Assembly: GCF_002234575.2 (NCBI RefSeq)
Contig: NZ_CP022465.2
Span: 1-43,860 of the forward strand
From: Enterocloster bolteae
Lineage (GTDB): Bacteria; Bacillota; Clostridia; Lachnospirales; Lachnospiraceae
DNA: 43,860 nucleotides
Reading direction: 5' to 3'
Part shown: one piece after another, positions 8,701 to 16,076 of the stretch
Numbering within the stretch: the stretch's first letter is position 1
Layout of the letters: the number at the start of each line of letters is the position of its first letter
Position numbers and translations under genes: made by a program
Notes under the pieces: generated by a model
Databases searched by the model: none
What the model was told of the DNA's origin: nothing
What the model saw: only the letters and a program-made list of their open reading frames with translations

Positions 8701-11700
8701 GGTGAACCCGGATACCGGCAATGTAGAAACCCTGATACCGTCAGGAAGTGGAGCGGATTTTAACTTTGTGGCGTTTGCGCAGGAAGATTTTGAGGATACC
8801 TACTATAACACGAAGTTACGGATTGAGAAACTGGATGCCGAGACAGGGGACAATATCATCCATGATGGCGCATTGTTCAAGATATATGCGGCCAAACGTG
8901 ATGTGGAAAAGAACGGGACCAATACTGTCACTGGTACCGGGGATGTGCTGTATGGTGAGGCCGTGGATTGGGAAGGAAACCCGGTCCTGGATGCGGATGG
9001 AAATAAAATACTGTATCCAAGGGTTGGTGAGAGCAATGGCAGCATGGATGACCTGCCTGTCCGCCTGGATAAGGAGGGGATTCCACAATATGATGAAAGC
9101 CAACTTATCAGGCAGGAGGACCATGATGGCAATGAAACCGGTATTTTTCGGGCATATTCCACCATCCGTGAGGTGGTTGTGGATGGTCAGGTCCAGAAAG
9201 TTCCGGTAGGATACATTGAAACCTATAAGCCATTAGGAGCTGGAGCATATGTATTGGTGGAGGTCCAGGCCCCGGAGGGTTATACAAAGAGCCGCCCTGT
9301 GGCATTTGAAATTTATGCGGATGATGTGACATATTACCATGACCAGCGCAATCCGGATGGGACTACAGATGGATGGGAGCCTGAAACAGCAGCAAAGTAC
9401 CAGTATGCTGTGCCTGTGGCAGGAGATACAAATAAGTTCCAGACGGAGATAGTAAGCCAGATTGTGGTTGAGGATTATCCTTCCAGGATGGAAATCCATA
9501 AGGTGGAGGATGGTGATTCCATGGTGGGGAACCAGAATGTGCTGCAGAAAACGGATGCCCAGGGACAGACAGAAGCAAGCGGAGGATTTGACGGGGACAT
9601 CATGGTGAATGATGAGGGGGACATCCTCATGTACCAGGTACATGGCAGAAAGGAAAAGCTGGAGGAGCGTGGGGACGTAAGGGAAATTACCTATGACCCA
9701 GATACCAAAGACTGGTATGGGTATGTAACGAAACCATTCGATGAATACTCTGAGCATATCGTAGAAGGGACGGAAAAGGCCCTTAAGGCCATGCCGGGAG
9801 TGAAGCTGCTGTACGAACTGGATGGAACCTACACAGGGAAGGGAATCCGGTTTGATATACCGGTATCCGGAGCAAGGCTGTCTCTCTACCATGCAGTAGA
9901 ACTTGAAAAGACAGGGGAAAACCAGTACGAAGGTGTGACGGTAGAGTATGAGGATGGGAAAGTGACCAGAATCATAGATACGAATACCGGTACCCACAAG
10001 GAAATCCGAAGGACAGGCCAGGACAGCGGACCAGCTGGGCTGAATGTCTGGGATACCATAATAGTGGACAACAATCCGGTTGACCTGTATTTCTATGACA
10101 TGGAACAGGTAGATACGATGGAGGACCCAGATACCGGTGAGATATGGGTATTGGATGACCGGGGCAACCAGCTCTGCTATGCAGATGCCCGGTCGGGTAT
10201 GGCATATGTTTATGATGATTATGGGCGGATGCTGGCCTATACAGCGGATGAGGAAGGGAACAAGGAACTGGTGAAGTCCATCCAGGTCATGGATGATGGA
10301 ACTGGAAACGGGCAGACCATTTACGAAGATAAGAGCACAGTGGATGATGAAAATGGCCTTCCGATTTATTATACCGATGGGAAAGTGGTTACAAAGGATG
10401 AAACATGGATTACAGATGACAGTACGGACCCTTATGGAAATCCAGAATCAACAGGTGCGGTACATACCATCACACGTCTTCCCTTTGGCGCCTACATCCT
10501 TCAGGAGGAGCTGGTACCATATGAGCAGGGATATATTCAGGCAAAGCATATGGGCCTGGTGCTGGAGGACACAGATGAGGTACAGAAATATTTCATGCAA
10601 AATGTATTTACCAAAACGGCATTTGCCAAGATAGACGTGCATACACAGAAGGAGATTCAGGGGGCCACAATGACCTTGTACTGTGCCCAGCTGGATAGCG
10701 AGGGGAATCCACTGAAAGAAGAGGATGGAACCTATAAGAAGGGAGATGCATACACTACCTGGCTAAGTGGCTATGAGTATGATGATAACGGAAATCTGAA
10801 ATTGGATGCCCAAGGCCATCCAATCCCAACCACGGAGCCACATTGGATTGACCATATTCCGGTAGGATTCTATGTGCTGGAGGAAACCATTTGCCCATAT
10901 GAACAGGGTTATGTACAGTCCGTATCCGTGAACATTGATGTGCTGGAGACTGGAAATGTACAGAGTTTTGAAATGGAGGATGATTTTACTGCCCTGGAAA
11001 TACGGAAATATGACACTAAAAATGAGGATGTCATATATGAGGATAGTGAGGCGTACCTGACTCTTTACCATGCGAAACTGGACGCGAAAGGATATCCGGT
11101 CATCCAGGATGGTATCCCACAGTATGATGAATTTGGGAAGATATTTACATTCCGGGCAGCAACGTATAAAGATGGACAGGATGTAGCGTCAACCGGGCGT
11201 GAGGTGCCAGATGCAGGTGGGAATCACCCCATCATGAAATATGATTATGACTTCCAGCCCATCCCAAATACGTACCAGGGACGATACTACTACACGGAGA
11301 ATGCAACGGTACGGATAGAATACCTGCCAGTAGGAAGCTATGTACTGGTAGAGACAGACAATCCGGATGGATACGCCACAGCAGACCCTATCCTGATAGA
11401 AATCGAGGATACGGGACATCTGGAAGAAATCCAGTATGCAGAAATGGGGGACAAGCCCCTAAGTCTGGAGGTATCAAAGGTCAATATCACTGGCGGTAAG
11501 GAAGTCAATGGTGCTGTCCTTACCATATACCCGGTAGATGAACGGGGGAATGTGTCGGATACCCCCCTGATACTGCACCAACCGACCGTGGATGGGAACT
11601 ACCAGGATATCACGGCTACATGGGTATCTGGCCTGGACGGTAAATACACCGATGCGGACCGGGTGGCAGGTCTTATCCCGGATGGATTTGAGGTAGGGGA

Positions 11701-14509
11701 CTTGAAGCCGCACCTGGTGGAGTATATACCGGAAGGTGATTATATCCTAAGGGAGGAGACAACCCCATATGGATTCCTGCAGTCCGTGGATGTACCCTTT
11801 ACCATTACGGATACTCAGGTGATTCAGAAGGCTGAAATGATTGACGAGATACCGGATGGAATCCTTAAGATAACGAAGAGTGATACAGACCGGCCAGATG
11901 AGAGGCTGCAGGGAGCACAGTTCCAGCTGGAGAACATGACAACCGGCACCCTATGTGAGACTGTTACCACGGATGAGCAGGGAATGGCACAATTCCAGCC
12001 ACAGCCGATTGGTTATATGGACAGAGATGGAAACTTTAAGCCATACACCTATAAGTGCAGCGAGACAAAAGCAGCCCCAGGCCATATGCTCACTTTAAGC
12101 CCATATGAGTTCCAGTTTGAATATGTAAATGAGTTGACAGACAAGATTGTACTGGACTATAACCCTACAAATGATTCCAACCGTGTGGTCACAGACAAAC
12201 GGATAGGGAATACGGATGAGCTGTTAGATGGTGTTACGTTACGTATCGAGCGTAAGGTGGACAATGGATGGGAAACCATAGACGAGTGGATGACTGGTAA
12301 GCAGGGCCACTATACGAAGGACCTACAGGCCGGTGATTACCGTTTGGTGGAAATCAAAGCAGCGGAGGGATTCAAGCTTCTGGCAGAACCAATTGAATTT
12401 ACCATCAGTGACGGTATGACGGAAGTCCCGCACTTTGTTATGCGTAATTACTCAACCATTGTGGACATAACGAAGGTACAGAGTGGTACGGATACCCTTC
12501 TTGCAGGGGCCAGGCTGCAGCTGAGAAAGGACACCGGGGAAGTAATCCGGGAATGGACGACCCAGGAAGATGGTGGCCAGAAATTCTATGGACTGGAGCC
12601 GGGAACCTATGTCATTCATGAGCTGCAGGCACCAGCTGGATATGTCATGGCCGGGGACCAGGAGATAGTGGTAACAGAGAATAATGATACCACTCAGGTA
12701 TTCCAGTACGAAAACCGGCTTAAATCCTCATCTGGAGGCGGTGGAGGCGGTGGAGACAAGCCAAAACCCAAGGTGGACTATATTTCATTCAAGAAGATAG
12801 ATTCAGGAGGGATGCCAGTAGCAGGGGCTGAATTTACGTTCTATCGTGGTGATGGCAGCGTGTTGGATACAGCAGTATCTGATGCAAACGGAAAGATTAC
12901 GATTAAACGGCCAGAGTCCGGAACCTACACAATCCGAGAAACAAAAGCACCTGATGGATTTTATATAAGTGACAAGACTTATACAGTCACGATTGGCCAG
13001 GGTGGTGTCCAAGGGGACTATGAAATAGTCAATGTCCCCAATACAACGGTTACGATTAACAAATTGGACGCTGAAACGCAGGAGCCACTGTCCGATGTGA
13101 AATTACAGATTTTGGACGGCAGCAATCATGTGGTGGCCGAAGGATGGACGGATGATAATGGCCAATTTGGTTTTGTGGCACCATATGCCGGGACATATCA
13201 CATAAAAGAGCTGGAAGCACTGGAAGGGTATAGGAAATTGCCAAGTACCTATGAATGCGGCGTACAGGAAGATGGAAGTATCACAGGTACAACAACGCTT
13301 TATAACTCTAAGACACAAAAGATTGGCAAGGTAATGGCCTCTTACACACCACACCTTACTGGGAAGGGTGTTGCATCATTTGGCGTTCCAGGAATAAGAG
13401 TACCAGGTGCAAAGACAGGAGATGATACACCAATTATGCTATATGTAGTCATGCTTATTTTATCCGTGTTGATATTAGCCGGTTTTGTTATCACTTACTG
13501 GATGCGGAAGGGAAAGAAGAAGAAAAATCTCATGATGTTGGTCCTTATCATAGGATTATCTGCTGGAATGCATTGTGAGGGGAAAGCAGCCCCTATGGAC
13601 ACATTGGAGGCTGCAACCTCATCTAATGCTTCCGAAGTGGAGTTACAGCAAAAGGAAGGAATCAACACATTGATAGTGGTATCTGCGCCAAATATAGATG
13701 CGGAAAGTATCCCCAGGCCAGAAAAGACCTACCAATATGAAGGAAAAACTTATGAATTACAGGATTATAAGGTTATAGAAACCTCCATCCCTGAGAGGGA
13801 GGAAATTGCAAGGGATACAATTACTTATAATGAGGTAGAACAGGCTGATACGATACCAGCAACTGCTGTAATAGAGGTAGAGGATACAATTACGGGAACG
13901 GTCACAAAAGTGACCGTCCCCCTCAAAGATTATGAATATACAGATTACCGGTGGGTAGATGGGTTCGAGTTTCTGATAACGGTCGAGGCCGCTGACGCAG
14001 ACAGTTATGCCCTGGGAGACATACTGATTCCAAGACAGGAGGAAAATCCGTTTGCAGGGTATTTAAACAATTTGCTGGAACTGATACAGGTTAATCCTGC
14101 TTATTATCAGATTCATACAGTGGAGTGGACCGGGGAACCATGGGTAGCCGAAGATGGAGTTACATATAGACAGGCAATTGCCCGTGGCTTAAAGCAAGTG
14201 GCCACAGTCAATGCTACATATGAGGGCATTGTTCTACTTGATTCGGTACTGGCCAATGCCGTTGAAGCAGTGTATGAAGAAGATATGTCCCAGGTGGAAA
14301 CGGAGCCAGAGAAGCCGGTTGAAACAGTTGAGGTTGAGGTGGCCAAAAAAAACTTATGGGATTTCATTCTGGAGTTGTTAGGCAGACTATTAAAACATCC
14401 CATAATTGCTATGGTTACATGCATTGCATTGATTATCCTGATATGCCTGGTTGTCACTATTTTGCAAGTATTATCAGCAAAGAAACGAAAGAAGGGGGAT
14501 GAGGAATGA
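2732..14509 (+). CDS. Giant thioester/Cna-B (SpaA-like) adhesin fused to a second membrane protein (3,925 aa)
   Basis: The start at 2732 follows GGAGG with 6-nt spacing and begins a signal peptide (MKIKRLKRPFVLILAFVLLL, cleaved near VSA-ADT). Residues about 40-230 are a thioester domain: Cys75 in AFCIEEG and Gln136 in TQVYMW are the pair that forms the internal Cys-Gln thioester used for covalent attachment in surface adhesins. A Cys-rich stretch and nine 19-residue Gly/Ser/Glu repeats follow (about 629-799). Many SpaA/Cna-B-type beta domains then run to about 3,540, with recurring Y-x-L-x-E-x-x-x-P-x-G-Y ends. A sorting signal, AKTGDDTP (K3561), a membrane helix and KGKKKK come next. The frame then continues: a second signal-like helix, about 300 unrecognised residues, a membrane helix near 3,890 and KKRKK. 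It overlaps the next gene (ATGA). The covalent surface-display role is inferred. Confidence 0.9.
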   Translation: MKIKRLKRPFVLILAFVLLLSSISQSVSAADTGQVINYPSLPIFKGKSFNAFGKTHHSMNYYQVGLVDGAVPAFCIEEGKKLPDNTVMTYEKYEAKPGQTVPVIGSFDRYLPMTVAYEWMLREGNYHDTDRYAVTQVYMWGCMSGYKDNWPAMEQAMQKLAEVLKRPYVMNYYEELKEYVIEGVAGYEAANNASLPSWNGTQQKMTLKDGRYELTLDISTCPQLKDTTWTFPDSNWNYQLSSDGNNITFIYNGAQEPIGTISSADIEGIEATYYAYIFSPPPGEQVQLGRLDAGFQPANVTFSLNQGTLATPDVSNWEVYRHSETFESNYNIDLEKYCAETNQPLEGTTFNVWEDFDFSQINEGGYTEGEPDGTTGEVYLNCMTPEPESDYVCDTITTDTNGQASHSDARFYNYSKTYCMGHPAPEWIECDHEGGEGEDSEDCNCDEENERLREQWMAEQELCASTCDFHVQNDDEENHGQDTAAMEAMLADRDETYENFINLEYSYQLEEKTARTGYVLHGLHNDDPEIETVILTSAQAGGDVRSGTYKASNMVGRVLNPIYNMAISRMEGLRAYTYPVPDGQDLELDEQRSIISILKEEEEKPLIEIETPVDNMVDGTGNQENGGSGSSGQGGGSEDNSEESGESGSGSQGGGSEDNSEESGESGSGSQGGGSEDNSEESGESGSGSQGGGSEDNSEESGESGSGSQGGGSEDNSEESGESGSGSQGGGSEDNSEESGESGSGSQGGGSEDNSEESGESGSGSQGGGSEDNSEESGESGSGSQGGGSEDNGEESGDSEGTDTGTPMASISLHGKSLLLSSIATQSNAKKESEEAINPPDTDEEEVEEYEAYEYVRNPLEVSYEMDISMTQTDDPEEEGNGITRFLHSLFSGDDDGDSIIAALPSFVDDDLEPIDVSGYGASGTILYTFKVWDHRTEGRIHINKRDLELYNADQDGSYGLTQGDGTLEGAVYGLFAGQDLSHPDGKSGIVYNQNDLVAVATTDKNGDASFLAYTEKPGTRLDDDGNIKPLEGVTGPENLYDGSSITSSAEGFGTITYPDYVAANGGQWIGRPLLMGNYYIMELSRSEGYELSVNGISMSETNRTQVGTTIREAGQAQVVGGLSDYNDMSADGSWNDFIVENYKTEEGYDITITGYPEGAKIYRVDIENRTETVKVVTGSSLQPKTDDHGNIVYQTAKGGEYKIGPDGNPIIKTGTATDSNPDEQIPYGETLYYRFRTAPYPSGSATPEDMSKWGQAVDGNYLTDQVNDMLGQIGYKAAADTSPWADIELTGATNALAAQEIMDWFTAHNFFDCGAVESIYQKDGGYHARLLYDYSAASDTYPAVYDSVNQKLYVRKVAEVDGGPAGEVGYWIEYQKGEYSLKSKTVSIKEKRQVTNSIPYGDDIAAYIDVVYQPVYETYQAGEVLLDRSGNPIPVMERVYTYEDQEQTVEREKLVPLDAVYDTQAGTYTIHIANDMDWSGATDAVRTIYRIVTTEKTIEHDGVEMPYNQYMTDVVGAGVSAYASMPELDEGSYIKTQALVYPGQNEPTQDGGTGDRPVQVLQRAIKQSIKVTKDISQASYDGVNTYGAVHNDPLTVLLGLFNGGSSSQGTKILNQFKFKAYLKSNLEDIFVDDAGTIVSEYIGTDGFTEEVQKVYLPPKDGNGNRLLETKEDGTYNYTKFFDALYAADRKAGGYPVEVVRQFAIDYYDIDSYKKEILAAEPGLNSDVAYDQALQRASEAAAAYLDIFVGLDDRLAIAWDKDAGGGADGDRTTLQCNTKNGKDDYYNNSIMLPYGTYVVAEQTPADVGKELANRHFNKDYPKEVTLPFVPDISQDGNTGETDINYQTGSPYYRYDSTDTPEELIRKYKIRFNEETHIIQAHGQDGDYEVFKYGLDKEVRPGHSLTSTEPYEAAYMDGRNETVKSYYAGYTSQSEDASTMDDVIYDGYETDSGQMEVRDGVATMEGMQLAIDGKFAPMLVPWTVLAPAVDRVNPDTGNVETLIPSGSGADFNFVAFAQEDFEDTYYNTKLRIEKLDAETGDNIIHDGALFKIYAAKRDVEKNGTNTVTGTGDVLYGEAVDWEGNPVLDADGNKILYPRVGESNGSMDDLPVRLDKEGIPQYDESQLIRQEDHDGNETGIFRAYSTIREVVVDGQVQKVPVGYIETYKPLGAGAYVLVEVQAPEGYTKSRPVAFEIYADDVTYYHDQRNPDGTTDGWEPETAAKYQYAVPVAGDTNKFQTEIVSQIVVEDYPSRMEIHKVEDGDSMVGNQNVLQKTDAQGQTEASGGFDGDIMVNDEGDILMYQVHGRKEKLEERGDVREITYDPDTKDWYGYVTKPFDEYSEHIVEGTEKALKAMPGVKLLYELDGTYTGKGIRFDIPVSGARLSLYHAVELEKTGENQYEGVTVEYEDGKVTRIIDTNTGTHKEIRRTGQDSGPAGLNVWDTIIVDNNPVDLYFYDMEQVDTMEDPDTGEIWVLDDRGNQLCYADARSGMAYVYDDYGRMLAYTADEEGNKELVKSIQVMDDGTGNGQTIYEDKSTVDDENGLPIYYTDGKVVTKDETWITDDSTDPYGNPESTGAVHTITRLPFGAYILQEELVPYEQGYIQAKHMGLVLEDTDEVQKYFMQNVFTKTAFAKIDVHTQKEIQGATMTLYCAQLDSEGNPLKEEDGTYKKGDAYTTWLSGYEYDDNGNLKLDAQGHPIPTTEPHWIDHIPVGFYVLEETICPYEQGYVQSVSVNIDVLETGNVQSFEMEDDFTALEIRKYDTKNEDVIYEDSEAYLTLYHAKLDAKGYPVIQDGIPQYDEFGKIFTFRAATYKDGQDVASTGREVPDAGGNHPIMKYDYDFQPIPNTYQGRYYYTENATVRIEYLPVGSYVLVETDNPDGYATADPILIEIEDTGHLEEIQYAEMGDKPLSLEVSKVNITGGKEVNGAVLTIYPVDERGNVSDTPLILHQPTVDGNYQDITATWVSGLDGKYTDADRVAGLIPDGFEVGDLKPHLVEYIPEGDYILREETTPYGFLQSVDVPFTITDTQVIQKAEMIDEIPDGILKITKSDTDRPDERLQGAQFQLENMTTGTLCETVTTDEQGMAQFQPQPIGYMDRDGNFKPYTYKCSETKAAPGHMLTLSPYEFQFEYVNELTDKIVLDYNPTNDSNRVVTDKRIGNTDELLDGVTLRIERKVDNGWETIDEWMTGKQGHYTKDLQAGDYRLVEIKAAEGFKLLAEPIEFTISDGMTEVPHFVMRNYSTIVDITKVQSGTDTLLAGARLQLRKDTGEVIREWTTQEDGGQKFYGLEPGTYVIHELQAPAGYVMAGDQEIVVTENNDTTQVFQYENRLKSSSGGGGGGGDKPKPKVDYISFKKIDSGGMPVAGAEFTFYRGDGSVLDTAVSDANGKITIKRPESGTYTIRETKAPDGFYISDKTYTVTIGQGGVQGDYEIVNVPNTTVTINKLDAETQEPLSDVKLQILDGSNHVVAEGWTDDNGQFGFVAPYAGTYHIKELEALEGYRKLPSTYECGVQEDGSITGTTTLYNSKTQKIGKVMASYTPHLTGKGVASFGVPGIRVPGAKTGDDTPIMLYVVMLILSVLILAGFVITYWMRKGKKKKNLMMLVLIIGLSAGMHCEGKAAPMDTLEAATSSNASEVELQQKEGINTLIVVSAPNIDAESIPRPEKTYQYEGKTYELQDYKVIETSIPEREEIARDTITYNEVEQADTIPATAVIEVEDTITGTVTKVTVPLKDYEYTDYRWVDGFEFLITVEAADADSYALGDILIPRQEENPFAGYLNNLLELIQVNPAYYQIHTVEWTGEPWVAEDGVTYRQAIARGLKQVATVNATYEGIVLLDSVLANAVEAVYEEDMSQVETEPEKPVETVEVEVAKKNLWDFILELLGRLLKHPIIAMVTCIALIILICLVVTILQVLSAKKRKKGDEE
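4616..5128 (+). repeat. Nine tandem 57-bp repeats inside the adhesin gene
   Basis: Units of 57 bp encode 19 residues of the type GSGSQGGGSEDNSEESGES. Central copies are identical in DNA sequence; the first and the last two or three carry silent or conservative changes. The length is a multiple of three, so copy-number change would lengthen or shorten a flexible stalk behind the thioester domain without breaking the frame. Confidence 0.95.
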
Positions 14510-15063
14510 AAACGGTAGGAATTGTTGGATGCCAGCCACGTATTGGAACAACAACACAGGCACTGCAGCTTACATTATGCCTTATGCATATGGGATATAA
14601 TGCCGCATATGTGGAAATGGGAGAAAGAGATTACATTGAAAAACTGGATGCATTATATCAAGGTATTACAATTGATAAAAACGATATAATATACTGCCAA
14701 TCCATACCCTTGTATACAGGAAGTCGAATCGCTTTGGCGAACCGGGGACGATACGATTATGTGATAAAGGATTACGGATATATAGGAAATCCAGGTTTTG
14801 AAAAAATATCATTTTTGGAACAGCATATAAAGATTGTGGTAGGGGGAGCCAAGGCCAATGAGGTTGATTATGTGGAACAGGTCATAGAGGATGAATGCTA
14901 TGAAGATGTGAACTACATATTTTCCTTCATCGGATTAAGTGAACAGCGGGACGTGAAGGAAATGATGAAAAGCAAGAAAGAACGGACCTATTTCGCAGTG
15001 TATACACCGGACCCCTTTACCTATGTAGAGAATGATATTTATGAGTACATCTTAGGAGATTAG
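14506..15063 (+). CDS. Degenerate ParA/MinD-like protein of the surface-display operon (185 aa)
   Basis: The N-terminus (TVGIVGCQPRIGTTTQALQL) has the shape of a deviant Walker A loop as in ParA/MinD/CpaE proteins. Both lysines of KGGxGKT are missing, so ATP hydrolysis in the usual way is unlikely. The rest keeps alternating beta/alpha segments (AAYVEMGE, YDYVIKDYGY, IKIVVGGAK). No transmembrane segment is seen. It overlaps the adhesin stop (ATGA) and is followed 2 nt later by a membrane-protein gene and then the sortase. A role in placing or regulating the display machinery is plausible but unproven. Confidence 0.6.
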   Translation: MKTVGIVGCQPRIGTTTQALQLTLCLMHMGYNAAYVEMGERDYIEKLDALYQGITIDKNDIIYCQSIPLYTGSRIALANRGRYDYVIKDYGYIGNPGFEKISFLEQHIKIVVGGAKANEVDYVEQVIEDECYEDVNYIFSFIGLSEQRDVKEMMKSKKERTYFAVYTPDPFTYVENDIYEYILGD

Positions 15064-15065
15064 AG

Positions 15066-15368
15066 ATGGAATATAAAAAACGGTTAGGTGAAAAAGTCGA
15101 AGAAAAAAGGGCCTTTGAGCAGGAACAGCAAAAATTACGAAGGAAATATAAAATCCATGAAGATGGAACGATTCTGGTCAAAAAGAAGCGTCTGATAGAA
15201 ATCCTGCTTAATACAGGAGCTGCGACCATTAGAATAGGAGCCACCATCATTTTATGTAGTTTGGCAGCCATCGGATTGATTTCGCTGTTGTATGTCGGAC
15301 CTAGAACGGAATTACTAATAATCATGCAGGAGGTAGTTGAACAGCTGCATAGTATGTTAGGAGTGTGA
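15066..15368 (+). CDS. Small single-pass membrane protein (100 aa), unknown
   Basis: The first half is highly charged and helical (RLGEKVEEKRAFEQEQQKLR) and ends in a basic patch (KKKRLIE). A hydrophobic segment follows (about residues 58-80, IRIGATIILCSLAAIGLISL), then a short tail. This suggests a cytoplasmic coiled-coil head and one membrane pass. It lies between the ParA-like gene (2-nt gap) and the sortase gene (3-nt gap), so it is part of the same operon. I do not recognise the family. It could anchor the degenerate ParA-like protein near the sortase. Confidence 0.7.
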   Translation: MEYKKRLGEKVEEKRAFEQEQQKLRRKYKIHEDGTILVKKKRLIEILLNTGAATIRIGATIILCSLAAIGLISLLYVGPRTELLIIMQEVVEQLHSMLGV

Positions 15369-15371
15369 TTT

Positions 15372-16073
15372 ATGGGGAAGTTAAAAACAGGAGCCTATGC
15401 AGCCGTTTTTGTGTTAGCCCTTGTAGGATTAGGCATATCTAGCACAAGATTGCTGGATATATCTGCAGAGTACCAAAGGTCAAACATAGCATATAGGCAA
15501 CTAAGGGAAATAAAGGGTATCAAGGGGCCGCGGGAGGTGGTGGAGGATAAATTAAAGGATATAAACCCTGATTATATAGCCTGGCTGCAGATAGAGAATA
15601 CCCCAATTGATTATCCGGTGGTAATGGAATCTGATAGGGACTATCTGATAACTGGATTTTATGGGGAGAATAGCATAGCCGGGACACCATTTATACGCAG
15701 GGCGCAAAATGCATTTCAAGATAAGAATACAGTGATTTTTGGTCATAACATGAGGGACGGAACCATGTTCGCTGCATTAAAGAACTACCTGAAATCAGAG
15801 TACTGTAAACAATATCCGACCATTACTATTTTGAATAAAGGAAGGGAATATAAATACAAATTATTTTCGGTACAGTTACTTAATGAGGATGATGGAAGTG
15901 TATTCGCATATACATTTGCAAATGATGAATCCTACAGGGAGTATCTGGATTTAATGATACAAAAATCATTGGTGCAGCTTACGGAGCCAGACACGGACAG
16001 AAATATAATAACCCTATCAACCTGTTATGGAAAAGACAAAAGGCTTGTAGTACAGGCATTTGGGGAGGGATAA
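15372..16073 (+). CDS. srtB: Class B-type sortase (233 aa)
   Basis: An N-terminal membrane anchor (about residues 5-25) leads to a sortase beta-barrel. The catalytic triad is visible: His125 in VIFGHNM, Cys218 in TLSTCYG and Arg224 in DKRLVVQA. The WLQIENTPIDYPV and YLITGFYGENSIAGTPF segments are typical of class B sortases. The enzyme cuts between Thr and Gly of a sorting signal and joins the protein to peptidoglycan or a pilin subunit. The likely substrate is the adhesin of this operon, which carries AKTGDDTP before a membrane helix. It is followed after 3 nt by the conjugation ATPase gene, so display and transfer genes are probably co-transcribed. Confidence 0.92.
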   Translation: MGKLKTGAYAAVFVLALVGLGISSTRLLDISAEYQRSNIAYRQLREIKGIKGPREVVEDKLKDINPDYIAWLQIENTPIDYPVVMESDRDYLITGFYGENSIAGTPFIRRAQNAFQDKNTVIFGHNMRDGTMFAALKNYLKSEYCKQYPTITILNKGREYKYKLFSVQLLNEDDGSVFAYTFANDESYREYLDLMIQKSLVQLTEPDTDRNIITLSTCYGKDKRLVVQAFGEG

Positions 16074-16076
16074 TAT

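Noticed and set aside
7908..9209. Several + and - strand frames of 100-150 residues inside the adhesin
   Set aside because: All are shadows of the 11.8-kb gene, with Met/Trp/Arg-rich or His/Pro-rich products and no start signals.
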